Shown piece by piece: positions 10,157-18,540 of a stretch of DNA of 64,000 nucleotides (positions are counted from its first letter, which is position 1; the number at the start of each line of letters is the position of its first letter). This DNA is from JAGRGG01 sp965217265. Lineage in GTDB: Bacteria > Pseudomonadota > Alphaproteobacteria > Geminicoccales > Geminicoccaceae. The stretch covers positions 310,001 to 374,000 of the forward strand of contig CBDCHP010000012.1 of NCBI GenBank assembly GCA_965217265.1, in the 5' to 3' direction. Position numbers and translations under genes: made by a program. The notes under the pieces are model-generated. The model saw nothing but the letters and a program-made list of their open reading frames with translations, did no database searches and was not told the origin of the DNA.

Positions 10157-11589
10157 TCAGGCCAAGGCGTCCAGCAGCGCGTCGATGTCCTCGCGCTTGG
10201 TGCGGTGGTAGACGACGGCGACCCGGATGACGAGGCGCCCGTCGATGCGCGCCGTCGGGGGTGCGGCGATGCCCCGCTCTTGCAGCCTCTCCACGGTCTC
10301 GGCGTTGTGCGCGTCGAGGTCGGCCTCGGCCACGCCGGGGGGACGGTGGCGAAAACAGCAGACGTTGAGCCGCACCGGCACCATCAGTTCAAGCTCGGGC
10401 ACCGCCTCGACGCGCTCGCCCAAGTATGCCGCCGTGCGGCAGTTGCCGGCGATCGCGGCGCCCAGGCGCTCGACGCCGAAGTGCTGCAGGGCGAACCAGA
10501 CCTTGAGGGCCTTGAAGCCGCGCGAGAGGTCGATGCCGTAGTCGGTGAGCCAGGGCTCGCCGCCGGCGAGCGTCCTGCCGCCCGCGGCGAGGTAGTCCGG
10601 CCGCTCGGCGAACGCGGCCCGGTGCGCCGCCGCGTTGCGGATCAGGACGCAGCCGGCGTCGTAGGGTACCGACATCCACTTGTGAAAATCGAAGACGAGG
10701 CTGTCCGCCCGCTCGATGCCCCGCGTGCGGGCGGCCCACGGCTCGCCCGCGATCCGGGCCCAAACGCCGAACGCGCCGTCGACGTGCAGCCACAGCCCCG
10801 CCTCGGCGGCGATGTCGGCCAGCGCCCCGACGTCGTCGCAAGCGCCGGTGTTGACCGTGCCGAGCGTCCCGCCGACGAAGAAGGATGTCAGCCCGGCCTC
10901 CTTGTCGGCCGCGATCCGGGCGCGCAAGGCATCGAGGTCGAGCGCGTGCGCGGCGTCGATCGGGACGCGGCGCAGGGCGTCGGAGCCCGACCCCGTGACC
11001 TCGAACGCTTTGGCGAGGCAGGTGTGCGCCTGCGCCGAGGCGTAGCCGACGAGCGGCGGGGCGCCGCGCAGGCCGGCCTTGCGCACGCCTTTGAGGCGGG
11101 CGGTGCGCGCGGCGTTGAGCGCGATCAGGCTCGCCATCGAGGTGCCGGCGATGAGGATGCCGCTCGCCGTCTCGGGAAAGCCAACACGCCCTTGCACCAG
11201 TCGATGACGGCGCGCTCGACGTAGATCGCGGCGTGGCCGCGGCCGCCGCAGTTGGCGTTCATCGTCGCCGCCGCCATCTCCGCCAGGATGCCGACCGGCG
11301 TGCCGCCGCCGTGCACCCAGCCGAAGAAGCGCGGGTGGGTGTTGCCGGTGGGGGGATAGGGCAGGATCGCCCGCGTGAAGGTGCTGAGGACCGCGTCGAG
11401 GTCGCGGCCCTAAAGGCTCGGCGGCGTCGCGATCGCGGCCCGCGCCGCGTCGGGCACGGGCCGCCAGACCTCGCGGTCCCGGACCCCCGCCACGTGGTCG
11501 AGGCAGGTGTCGAGCAGCGCGTGCGCCTGGGCGCGAAAGTCGCTCCAATCGACGGGATCGAGATCGCTCGAAGCGGGGTCGTCGTGCAT
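10157..11589 (-). pseudogene. PLP-dependent aromatic amino acid decarboxylase, disrupted
   Basis: The reconstructed protein is about 477 residues, normal for group II PLP decarboxylases (DDC/TyrDC family). It starts MHDDPASSDLDP at 11589. The PLP lysine lies in FDFHKWMSVPYDAG, and the cofactor-site motifs THPRFFGWVHGGG, SFFVGGTLGTVNTGA and WLHVDGAFG are intact. Two independent lesions break it. An in-frame TAG lies at 11410-11412 after IATPPSL. A one-base deletion lies near 11181-11188, where CKGVLAFPRRR should read CKGVLGFPETASG. Two lesions make a true pseudogene more likely than sequencing error. No function should be assumed. Confidence 0.85.
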
Positions 11590-11734
11590 CGACGCACTGT
11601 GCCCGCGCGGCCGACGGGCGTCGACCGAACGCAACGGCGCCGCGCGGACGGGTTGCCGGGCGCGGCGAGAGCGGGCATGTGGCGGCCGAACGCGCCTCCT
11701 GGAGCGCGCCCACTACGGAATGTGAACGCCCGCC

Positions 11735-12694
11735 ATGCTGCACGGCTACGACGGCGAGGGCCGTCGCTCGAAGGATCTGCCCGACCCGATCGACCCCAAA
11801 TGCGTCTGGCTCGACCTGCTCGACCCGACCCCGGCCGAGCGCGCGCGGGTCGACAAGCTTCTCGGCGTCGAACTGCCGACGCGCGAGGAGATGGGCGAGA
11901 TCGAGACGTCGAGCCGCCTCTACAGCGAGGACGACGTCCTCGTCATGACCGCCTCGGTCCTCTCCAGCAGCGACGCGGCGCCGCGCAGCAACGCAGTCAC
12001 CTTCGCCCTCGGCCGAAGCCGCCTCGTCACGCTGCGCCACAGCGAGCCGAAGCCGTTTTCGACCTACTGCACCCACCTCGTCCGCCACCACGCCCAAGGC
12101 CTCACCGCCGAGCGGGCGTTCGCCGGCCTGCTCGACGCGATCGTCGGTCGCCTGGCCGATCTGCTAGAATTCGTGCTCGCCGACGTCGACACGATCTCAA
12201 GCGAGGTGTTCGCGCGCGGCCGCAACCTGAAGCGCCAGCGCGACTACGGCGACATCCTGAGCCGCATCGGGCGCAGCGGCGACCTCGTCGCCAAGGCGCG
12301 GGAGAGCCTGCTCAGCCTGTCGCGCCTCGTCGCGTTCGCCAGCTTCAACCTCGGCGGCGGCAAGGACCACAAGACGACGCCGGCGCTGTTGAAGACCGTG
12401 TCGCGCGACATCGCGAGCTTGACCGACCACGCGACCTACATCTCGGGCAACATCACCTTCGTCCTGGACGCCACCTTGGGCTTCATCGGCATCGAGCAGA
12501 ACGCGATCATCAAGATCTTCTCGCTCGTCGCCTTCATCTTCCTGCCGCCGACCCTGGTCGCCAGCATCTACGGCATGAACTTCACCCACATGCCGGAACT
12601 GACCTGGCCGTGGGGCTACCCGATGGCGCTCGGGCTGATGGTCCTCTCGGCGGTCCTGCCCTGGCTGTTCTTCAAGCGGCGCGGCTGGCTGTGA
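11735..12694 (+). CDS. CorA-family divalent metal transporter
   Basis: A 319-residue protein with a soluble N-terminal domain (residues 1-250) rich in long helices. Two C-terminal membrane helices (about 257-279 and 295-313) are separated by the signature GMN motif at 280-282 (SIYGMNF). CorA proteins form pentameric channels for Mg2+ or, in some branches, Co2+, Ni2+ or Zn2+ efflux. The length is normal. It is divergent from the decarboxylase pseudogene, with a 145-bp gap. The metal and direction of transport are not readable. Confidence 0.9.
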   Translation: MLHGYDGEGRRSKDLPDPIDPKCVWLDLLDPTPAERARVDKLLGVELPTREEMGEIETSSRLYSEDDVLVMTASVLSSSDAAPRSNAVTFALGRSRLVTLRHSEPKPFSTYCTHLVRHHAQGLTAERAFAGLLDAIVGRLADLLEFVLADVDTISSEVFARGRNLKRQRDYGDILSRIGRSGDLVAKARESLLSLSRLVAFASFNLGGGKDHKTTPALLKTVSRDIASLTDHATYISGNITFVLDATLGFIGIEQNAIIKIFSLVAFIFLPPTLVASIYGMNFTHMPELTWPWGYPMALGLMVLSAVLPWLFFKRRGWL

Positions 12695-12927
12695 GGTCAG
12701 GCGGCGGGCCGGTCCGGCCGCTCGCCCGGCCAAGCCAGTTCGCCCGGCGCCGACCAGATGACCATCCAGGCAAGCCAGTAAACCAACGCGCTGATGTGAT
12801 GCTGCAACACGGCCCGATATTCCGCTTTTGAACGCTTCAGTGTAGCTTTGAGGATGTTAGCGGCCGGATTACGACATTTATGTGCACTATCGCACATTTT
12901 GGTTGATAGTCTCGGTTCGAATGCGCC

Positions 12928-13902
12928 CTATCGTGACGCTTTGGTCACAGAGGCGAGCGCGCACAGCAGCTCGAACATGATGTTGGCGCCGACCCAGGCG
13001 GTCATGCCGCCCTGGTCGAAGGGCGGGCTGACCTCGACGAGGTCGGCGCCGATCAGATCGAGGCCCCCTAAGCGCCGCACCATGCGCTGGGCCGTGTGCG
13101 TCGTGAAGCCGCCGATCTCGGGCGTGCCGGTGCCGGGGGCATAGGCGGGATCGATGCCGTCGATGTCGAAGCTGACGTAGGTCGGCCCGTCGCCCACGAT
13201 CGCGCGCGCTTCGTCCATCACGGAATCGACGCCGCGGTCCATCAGCTCCTCGATCATGACGATGCGAACGCCCTGCGCCCTGCCCCACTCGACGTCGGCA
13301 CCGTCGTAGGCGGTGCCGCGGATGCCGATCTGGACGACGCGCTTGGAGTCCAGCAATCCCTCCTCGATCGCGCGGCGAAACGGCGTCCCGTGCGTGTAGC
13401 GGTAGCCGCCGAAATAGCTGTCGTAGAGGTCGGTGTGGGCGTCGAAGTGGACCATGCCGACGGGTGCCTTGTCGCCGACGATGCCGCGCAGGATCGGCAG
13501 CGAGATGGTGTGGTCGCCGCCGGCGGCGAGCGGCGTGATGTTTTGCCCCCGCACCTCTGCGAAGAAGCCCTCGATCTTGGCGAGGCTGTCGTCGAGCGAG
13601 ACCGGGTTCACCGGGCAGTCGCCGAGGTCGGCGCAGCGCTTGGTATGAAAGGGGCGCACGCCCGTCGCTTGGTTCAGCATCCGGATCATGCCCGACGCGT
13701 CGCGCAAGGCGCGCGGCCCGTGGCGGGGGCCCGGCCGGTTGCTGGTGCCGCCGTCGAACGGCACGCCGACGATGCCGATCTCGACGGCATTGAGGCGCGG
13801 GTCGCCGGGCTCGACCAGCGGCAACTTCATGAATGAGACCGGCCCGGCGTAGCGGGGCAGGTTCATGCCGGAGCGGGGCAGGAAGTCGTCGTCGGCCGTC
13901 AT
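12928..13902 (-). CDS. speB: Agmatinase-family ureohydrolase
   Basis: A 324-residue enzyme of the arginase/agmatinase fold. Manganese-binding motifs are all present: AAGGDHTI, MVHFDAHTDLYDS and SFDIDGIDPAYAPG. The N-terminal extension (MNLPRYAGP, FDGGTSNRPG) is that of agmatinases and guanidino-acid hydrolases, which release urea from agmatine, guanidinobutyrate or guanidinopropionate. It is divergent from the FAH-family gene with a 133-bp intergenic region. The exact substrate needs phylogeny. The proximity of the decarboxylase pseudogene is suggestive but not proof of an amine pathway. Confidence 0.88.
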   Translation of the reverse strand: MTADDDFLPRSGMNLPRYAGPVSFMKLPLVEPGDPRLNAVEIGIVGVPFDGGTSNRPGPRHGPRALRDASGMIRMLNQATGVRPFHTKRCADLGDCPVNPVSLDDSLAKIEGFFAEVRGQNITPLAAGGDHTISLPILRGIVGDKAPVGMVHFDAHTDLYDSYFGGYRYTHGTPFRRAIEEGLLDSKRVVQIGIRGTAYDGADVEWGRAQGVRIVMIEELMDRGVDSVMDEARAIVGDGPTYVSFDIDGIDPAYAPGTGTPEIGGFTTHTAQRMVRRLGGLDLIGADLVEVSPPFDQGGMTAWVGANIMFELLCALASVTKASR

Positions 13903-14035
13903 GGCGCCTGTGTCCTCGTGGCTTGTTCCAGGGCTTCTTTAGCCACGGCCGGGGGGGCGGCGGCAAGGGCTTGTCAAGGCGCCCCGGGCGTGGTCCCTGT
14001 CGGCCGCACGCACGAACCTTGAGGGAGGAACGAGG

Positions 14036-14878
14036 ATGAAGCTGTTGCGCTACGGCGAGGCGGGCGCCGAGAAGCCCGGTGTGCTGGACGGCGACGGGCG
14101 CATCCGCGACTTGTCCGCCACCGTCGATGACATCGACGCGAGCTTCTTGGGCGGCGACGGCCTCGCCCGCCTCGCCGGCTTCGACCTCGCCTCGCTGCCC
14201 CTCGTCGATGGGCAACCGCGCCTGGGCGCTTGCGTCGGCGGCGTCGCCAAGCTGATCTGCATCGGCCTCAACTACGCCGACCACGCGGCCGAATCCAAGA
14301 TGGCCGTGCCGCCCGAGCCGATCATCTTCATGAAGGCGACCAGCGCCATCACCGGCCCGAACGACGACATCGAGATCCCGCGCGACTCCAAGGAGACCGA
14401 CTGGGAGGTCGAACTCGGCGTCGTCATCGGCAAACGCGCCAAGTACGTCGCCGAGGCCGAGGCGCTGGATTACGTCGCCGGCTACTGCATCGTCAACGAC
14501 GTCTCCGAGCGCGAATTCCAGGCCCGCCGGCACGGCCAGTGGACCAAGGGCAAGAGCCACGACACCTTCGCGCCGATGGGCCCCTGGCTCGTCACCAAGG
14601 ACGAGGTGCCCGACGCGCAGAACCTGAAGATGTGGCTCGACGTCGACGGCGTGCGCCGCCAGGACGGCTCGACCGCCACCATGGTCTACAAGGCCCCCTT
14701 CCTCGTCAGCTACCTGTCCAACTTCATGTCGCTCAACCCCGGCGACGTGATCGCCACCGGCACCCCCCCCGGCGTCGGCATGGGGCTGAACCCGAAGGTC
14801 TTCTTGAAGGCCGGGCAGGAGGTGCGCTTGGGCATCGAGGGCCTGGGCGAGCAGCGCAATCGGACCGTGGGGGCGTAG
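14036..14878 (+). CDS. Fumarylacetoacetate hydrolase (FAH) family protein
   Basis: A 280-residue protein with the FAH core. Metal ligands are in the segment DWEVELGVVIG (two Glu) and YCIVNDVSERE (Asp), with GKSHDTFAPMGPWL and ATGTPPGVG near the active site. Family members cleave or isomerise 2,4-dioxo or acylpyruvate compounds. Automatic annotation often says ureidoglycolate lyase or acylpyruvase, which cannot be decided here. GGAGG lies 6 nt before the ATG. Its TAG stop shares its last base with the first base of repeat copy B. Confidence 0.88.
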   Translation: MKLLRYGEAGAEKPGVLDGDGRIRDLSATVDDIDASFLGGDGLARLAGFDLASLPLVDGQPRLGACVGGVAKLICIGLNYADHAAESKMAVPPEPIIFMKATSAITGPNDDIEIPRDSKETDWEVELGVVIGKRAKYVAEAEALDYVAGYCIVNDVSEREFQARRHGQWTKGKSHDTFAPMGPWLVTKDEVPDAQNLKMWLDVDGVRRQDGSTATMVYKAPFLVSYLSNFMSLNPGDVIATGTPPGVGMGLNPKVFLKAGQEVRLGIEGLGEQRNRTVGA

Positions 14879-15023
14879 AACGCTTCGCGTCCGCTGCGCG
14901 GGGCTTTTTTCTTTTGTTTTTTGCTACTTGTCGCCGGGGCTGGCACCAGCGTTGAAGCCAGTCTTGATGCAAAGTTAAAAAGGAGAAGAGAAAAGCCCGC
15001 GCGGCAGCGCACGCGAAGCGTTC
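14878..15023. repeat. Dispersed palindromic element, copy B (full)
   Basis: A 146-bp imperfect palindrome between the convergent FAH and codA genes. The left end GAACGCTTCGCGTCCGC starts on the G of the FAH TAG stop. The right end GCGCACGCGAAGCGTTC is read on the other strand as GAACGC, and its outermost TTCA supplies the TGA stop of codA. Between lie T-rich and A-rich tracts (about 14904-14923 and 14975-14994). It has the arrangement expected of a bidirectional intrinsic terminator. Confidence 0.87.
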
Positions 15024-16287
15024 ACCCCACCGTCCCCGGCCTTCCCGGCAAATTCAGCGTCGCCGTGCGCGCTGGGCTGGTGGCGACGACGTTGCCGCGG
15101 CGGACGACGTGGAGGCGGGCGGCCTTGAGGCGGATCGCCTCGATCGGGTCGGCGGCGTCGAGAACGACGAGGTCGGCGAAGCGGCCGGGCTCGATGCCGT
15201 AGCCCTCCAGGCCGAGGATCGCGGCCGGCACCTCGGTCACGGCGGCGAACGCGCGCCCGATCGCGGCGTCGCCGGTGAGTTGGGCGCCGTGGATCGCGGC
15301 GTGGGCGACGTCGAGCATGTCGCCCGAACCGAGGCTGTACCAAGGGTCCATGACGCAGTCATGGCCGAAGGCGACCGGAACGCCGGCGGCCTGGAGTTCG
15401 GGGATGCGGGTCAGGCCGCGGCGCTTGGGGTAGGTGTCGTGCCGCCCTTGGATCATCAAATTGATGAGCGGGTTGGCGATCGCGGCGACGCCGGCCTCGG
15501 CGATCAAGGGGATCAGCTTCGAGGCGTAGTAGTTGTCGACGCTGTGCATCGAGGTCAGGTGCGAGCCGGCGACCCGGCCGGCGAGCCCCAAGCGCACCGT
15601 CTCGCGCGCCAGCGTCTCGATGTGGCGGGACGCCGGGTCGTCGGTCTCGTCGCAGTGCAGGTCGACCCGCAGGCCCCGCTCGGCCGCGATCTCGCACAGA
15701 TCCTCGACCGAGCGGCGCCCGTCCTCCATCGTCCGCTCGAAGTGCGGGATGCCGCCGACGACGTCGACGCCCATGTCGAGGGCGCGCAAGAGGTTCTGCC
15801 TCGCCCCCTCCCAGCGGTAGAGCCCGTCCTGCGGGAAGGCGACCAGTTGCAGGTCGAGGTAGGGCGCCACGCGCCGCTTGACCTCCAAGAGCGCCTCGAC
15901 GCCGGTGAGCCTGTCGTCGCAGACGTCGACGTGGCTGCGAATCGCGAGGATGCCCTGCGCCACCGCCATGTCGCAGTAGCTGAGCGCCCGCTCGACGACG
16001 GATTCGACGGTGAGGAGCGGCTTCAGTTCGGCCCACAGCGCGATGCCCTCCAACAGCGTGCCGGAGACGTTGCGCCGCGGCAATCCGAGCGAGAGCGTCG
16101 CGTCCATGTGGAAGTGGCAGTCGACGAAGGGGGGGCTGACCAGCCTGCCCGCGGCGTCGATCTCGGCCCTGGCCTCGGCCTCGATGCCAGGACCGACGAC
16201 TTGGATCAGCCCGTCGGCGATCAGGATGTCGACGCCCCGCCGGCCGTCGGGGAGCGTAGCGTCGCGCAGGATCAGGTCGGGTTGCAT
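15022..16287 (-). CDS. codA: Cytosine deaminase (CodA-like amidohydrolase)
   Basis: A 421-residue amidohydrolase with a near-complete set of CodA landmarks: DCHFHMD (H58, H60), HVDVCD, FPQDGLYRWEG, GGIPHFERT, HCDETDD (H211, E214), GSHLTSMHS (H243), GRHDTYPKRRG and FGHDCVMDPWYSLG (D310). Spacing matches E. coli CodA with a constant offset of three residues. It deaminates cytosine to uracil, or a related base. It lies downstream of the BMP-type ABC transporter genes on the same strand, so a base-salvage link is likely. The start overlaps the end of the 69-aa gene by 16 nt. Confidence 0.88.
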   Translation of the reverse strand: MQPDLILRDATLPDGRRGVDILIADGLIQVVGPGIEAEARAEIDAAGRLVSPPFVDCHFHMDATLSLGLPRRNVSGTLLEGIALWAELKPLLTVESVVERALSYCDMAVAQGILAIRSHVDVCDDRLTGVEALLEVKRRVAPYLDLQLVAFPQDGLYRWEGARQNLLRALDMGVDVVGGIPHFERTMEDGRRSVEDLCEIAAERGLRVDLHCDETDDPASRHIETLARETVRLGLAGRVAGSHLTSMHSVDNYYASKLIPLIAEAGVAAIANPLINLMIQGRHDTYPKRRGLTRIPELQAAGVPVAFGHDCVMDPWYSLGSGDMLDVAHAAIHGAQLTGDAAIGRAFAAVTEVPAAILGLEGYGIEPGRFADLVVLDAADPIEAIRLKAARLHVVRRGNVVATSPARTATLNLPGRPGTVG

Positions 16288-16481
16288 GGCTGTCCGTGAT
16301 TTCGAGGACCGGTGACGCCGGCGAGGGACTGGAAGCCGCCCTTGACGCCCCGCACGGAGGGGTAGCCGGCGATCGCGAATTTCTTGCCCTCGCTGTTCGT
16401 GTACGAGATGTACTCATGATAAAAGTCCAGTTCCCCAACCCCGCCCAGCCTGCGGTACCGGACCTCGATCTTCTCCAACAT
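16272..16481 (-). CDS. Unknown protein, 69 aa
   Basis: A 69-residue ORF starting MLEKIEVRYRRLG with a good AGGAG about 9 nt before its ATG, so translation is likely. It contains HEYISYTNSEGKKFAIAGYPSV, reminiscent of short extracellular or toxin-associated modules, but I do not recognise a family. It lies 28 nt after the lipoprotein gene and overlaps the codA start. The C-terminus (GPRNHGQPCNPT) may be abnormal, so it could be a truncated remnant. The local base composition is lower in GC than the flanks. Confidence 0.45.
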   Translation of the reverse strand: MLEKIEVRYRRLGGVGELDFYHEYISYTNSEGKKFAIAGYPSVRGVKGGFQSLAGVTGPRNHGQPCNPT

Positions 16482-16509
16482 GGTTCGACGCTCCTATATG
16501 ATTGCAGTA

Positions 16510-16899
16510 TCAAAGGGATGAGTAGTTAAGTTGTGCATAAGTGTGAGAGTATTTGCCGTCTGTCTCGAATACAAATACCCTAACGTTCCAATAAGTGACG
16601 ATCCTTCTTCGGTAGTACTTGTTGTACACGCTGACCGAGTCCGCGTCATGACGTTCCAGCAGATCTTCGACCGGCCTAATCAACTTCCCTCCCTCGAACC
16701 CAAAGGCGAGAAGCCTCTCGTGGTAGCCCTCGCCCATCCCGATCTCCGCCTCGACCAAGTCGGTGATCGGTTGAGTGAAGTGGGTGGCGTTGCGGATGCG
16801 CTCTTGGATCGCCGCGTCGAAGTCCTTGCTCACGCCGGTGCAGCCGGCACCGGCCAGCAGCGCCAGCGCGAGGCACCCCGCTCCGGCCGCCCGCGCCAA
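16510..16899 (-). CDS. Putative lipoprotein of unknown function, about 129 aa
   Basis: A secreted protein with hydrophobic signal and lipobox LAGAGC followed by TGVSKDFDAAIQERIRNATHF. The C-terminal half (YNKYYRRRIVTYWNVRVFVFETD, ending YAQLNYSSL) is rich in aromatic and beta-type residues. The start is uncertain. I use TTG 16899, because the longer frame from ATG 17043 would read through the half repeat (copy G) and add a basic, unrelated sequence. AT-richer codons than the neighbours suggest recent transfer. It is paired with the 69-aa gene. Confidence 0.5.
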   Translation of the reverse strand: MARAAGAGCLALALLAGAGCTGVSKDFDAAIQERIRNATHFTQPITDLVEAEIGMGEGYHERLLAFGFEGGKLIRPVEDLLERHDADSVSVYNKYYRRRIVTYWNVRVFVFETDGKYSHTYAQLNYSSL

Positions 16900-16941
16900 G
16901 CCCAGGGGGCGTGCGTTTCGACGCCCGACGCCGGGGCTCGT

Positions 16942-16998
16942 ATGCTTCGCATCCGCTGGCGCGGAGCCTTTTCTTCTTTTTTGCGAGTCTTGTCGTTG
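16942..16998. repeat. Dispersed palindromic element, half copy G
   Basis: Only the left arm of the repeat family is present: ATGCTTCGCATCCGCTGGC, GCGGAGCC, then TTTTCTTCTTTTTTG and GTCTTGTC. No purine-rich right arm follows. It lies between the Uma2 stop (17021) and the lipoprotein start. It may be a solo arm or a decayed copy. As a one-armed hairpin plus T tract it would terminate only plus-strand transcripts. Confidence 0.6.
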
Positions 16999-17020
16999 GC
17001 GGACGGCCACCATGGCGCGG

Positions 17021-17575
17021 CTAGAGGCGGGCGAAGAAGGCATCGAGGTTGACCTCTAGGCCGGGCGGGTCGAGGCGGAGGGGTCCGCCCGACAGGATCG
17101 TCGTGCGGATGCCGTCGCCGTCGCGCGCGTAGTGGATCACGCTGCGTCCCTTGATCTTGACGACGAGGTAGTGTCGGACCGAGGGCAGCCGGAAATAAGC
17201 TTCGAGCTTGGCGCCGCTGTCGATCGCCCGGGTGGAGGGCGAGAGAACCTCGACCACGATGATGGGATCGGATAGCTCGACCGCGTCGCCGTCGAGGGGG
17301 TCGCCGCAGCGAACGAGCGCGTCCGGTTCGTATACGGTGCTCGCGTCGATCCGCACGGCCATGCCGTCGGGAAAGGCTTCGCAGGCCAAACCCCTTCTCG
17401 TGATCGAATCCTCGAAGCAACGCACGACCGCGCTCTTGACGATCGCGTGGCCGGCCCGCTCGGGCGCCATGCGGACGACCTCGCCGCCGTCCAGCTCGTA
17501 GCGCCCTTCGGGCTGCGCCATCGCCCAGACGAGGAATTCGTCGGCGGTCATCTTCTTCGGCTTGGGAAGGTTCAT
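17021..17575 (-). CDS. Uma2 family endonuclease-like protein
   Basis: A 184-residue protein of the Uma2 (DUF820) restriction-endonuclease-like fold. It starts MNLPKPKKMTADEFL and shows the typical RYELDGGEVVRMAP, VYEPDALVRC and IVVEVLSPSTR (PD-ExK-like core with D, E and the VEV strand), then KLEAYFRLPSVRHYLVV. These proteins are abundant in cyanobacteria and scattered in other phyla, often as recently acquired genes, and their role is unclear. It lies 38 nt after the ABC permease gene. Confidence 0.85.
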   Translation of the reverse strand: MNLPKPKKMTADEFLVWAMAQPEGRYELDGGEVVRMAPERAGHAIVKSAVVRCFEDSITRRGLACEAFPDGMAVRIDASTVYEPDALVRCGDPLDGDAVELSDPIIVVEVLSPSTRAIDSGAKLEAYFRLPSVRHYLVVKIKGRSVIHYARDGDGIRTTILSGGPLRLDPPGLEVNLDAFFARL

Positions 17576-17613
17576 GCCCCGTCTCCCTTCGACGCCAGCA
17601 TAGCGCGCGCGCC

Positions 17614-18540
17614 TCAGCGCCGATACGGCCGCATCAACGCCCGCGGCGCGGCGCTGCTGCGCGACATGACGACCAATGCCACGATGCTGAGCAGGTAGGG
17701 CAGCATCAAGAAGACTTGGTAGGGTATGAGGGCGCCGTAGACTTGCTGCAGGCGTACCTGAAAGGCGTCGAAGGCGCCAAACAGGAGGGCGCCCATCAGC
17801 GCCTTGCCCGGCCGCCACGCGCCGAAGATGACGAGTGCGACGCAGATCCAGCCGCGGCCGTTGACCATCTCGAAGAAGAAGGCGTTGAAGGCGGACAGCG
17901 TGAGGAAGGCCCCGCCGACGCCCATGAGGGCGCTGCCGGCCATGACGGCGCCGATGCGCAGCGCCGTGACGCTCAACCCCTGCGCCTCGACGGCGGCCGG
18001 CTCCTCGCCGACGGCGCGCACGGCGAGGCCCAAGGGCGTGCGGTAGAGGAGCCAGCCGACGACGGGGATGGCGAGGAGGGCGGCGAAGGTCAACGGCGTC
18101 TGTGCTGCGAGGATCGGGCCGAGCCAGGGTATGCCGTCGAGCCACGGCCAAGCGACCGGGGCGATCTTGGGCGGGCTCGCGACGTCGGGCAGGACGACGC
18201 GGTAGGCAAAGTAGGCGCCGCTGGAGGCCAAGAGCGTGACGCCGATGCCGACGACGTGCTGCGAGAGGCCCAAGGGCACGGTGAGGCTGGCGTGCAGGAG
18301 GCCCAGAACGAGGCCGGTGAGGGCCGCGACCGCGACGCCGGTCCACAAGTCGGCGCCGAAGTGGACGGCGAGCCAGCCGGTCATCGCGCCCGCCGTCATG
18401 ATGCCCTCGATGCCGAGGTTGAGGACGCCGGCCCGCTCGCAGATGAGTTCGCCGAGCGTGCCGAAGATGAGCGGCGTCGCGATGCGCAGGGCCGCGACCC
18501 AAAAGCCGGTCTGGACCAGGATGTCGAGGGTCTCGCTCAC
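17614..18540 (-). CDS. BMP-type ABC transporter permease 2
   Basis: A 308-residue polytopic membrane permease of the BPD_transp_2 family (NupQ/YufQ-like). It contains TLGELICERAGVLNLGIEGIM and the segment VRAVGEEPAAVEAQG, characteristic of nucleoside and purine ABC importers. It starts at a GTG overlapping the preceding EamA stop (GTGA). It pairs with permease 1 (20293-21372), from which it is separated by two EamA genes. Confidence 0.9.
   Translation of the reverse strand: MSETLDILVQTGFWVAALRIATPLIFGTLGELICERAGVLNLGIEGIMTAGAMTGWLAVHFGADLWTGVAVAALTGLVLGLLHASLTVPLGLSQHVVGIGVTLLASSGAYFAYRVVLPDVASPPKIAPVAWPWLDGIPWLGPILAAQTPLTFAALLAIPVVGWLLYRTPLGLAVRAVGEEPAAVEAQGLSVTALRIGAVMAGSALMGVGGAFLTLSAFNAFFFEMVNGRGWICVALVIFGAWRPGKALMGALLFGAFDAFQVRLQQVYGALIPYQVFLMLPYLLSIVALVVMSRSSAAPRALMRPYRR

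Noticed and set aside
12697..12897. 66-codon minus ORF with one hydrophobic patch between corA and speB
   Set aside because: No ribosome binding site, odd composition, start inside the speB downstream region; cannot be supported as a gene.
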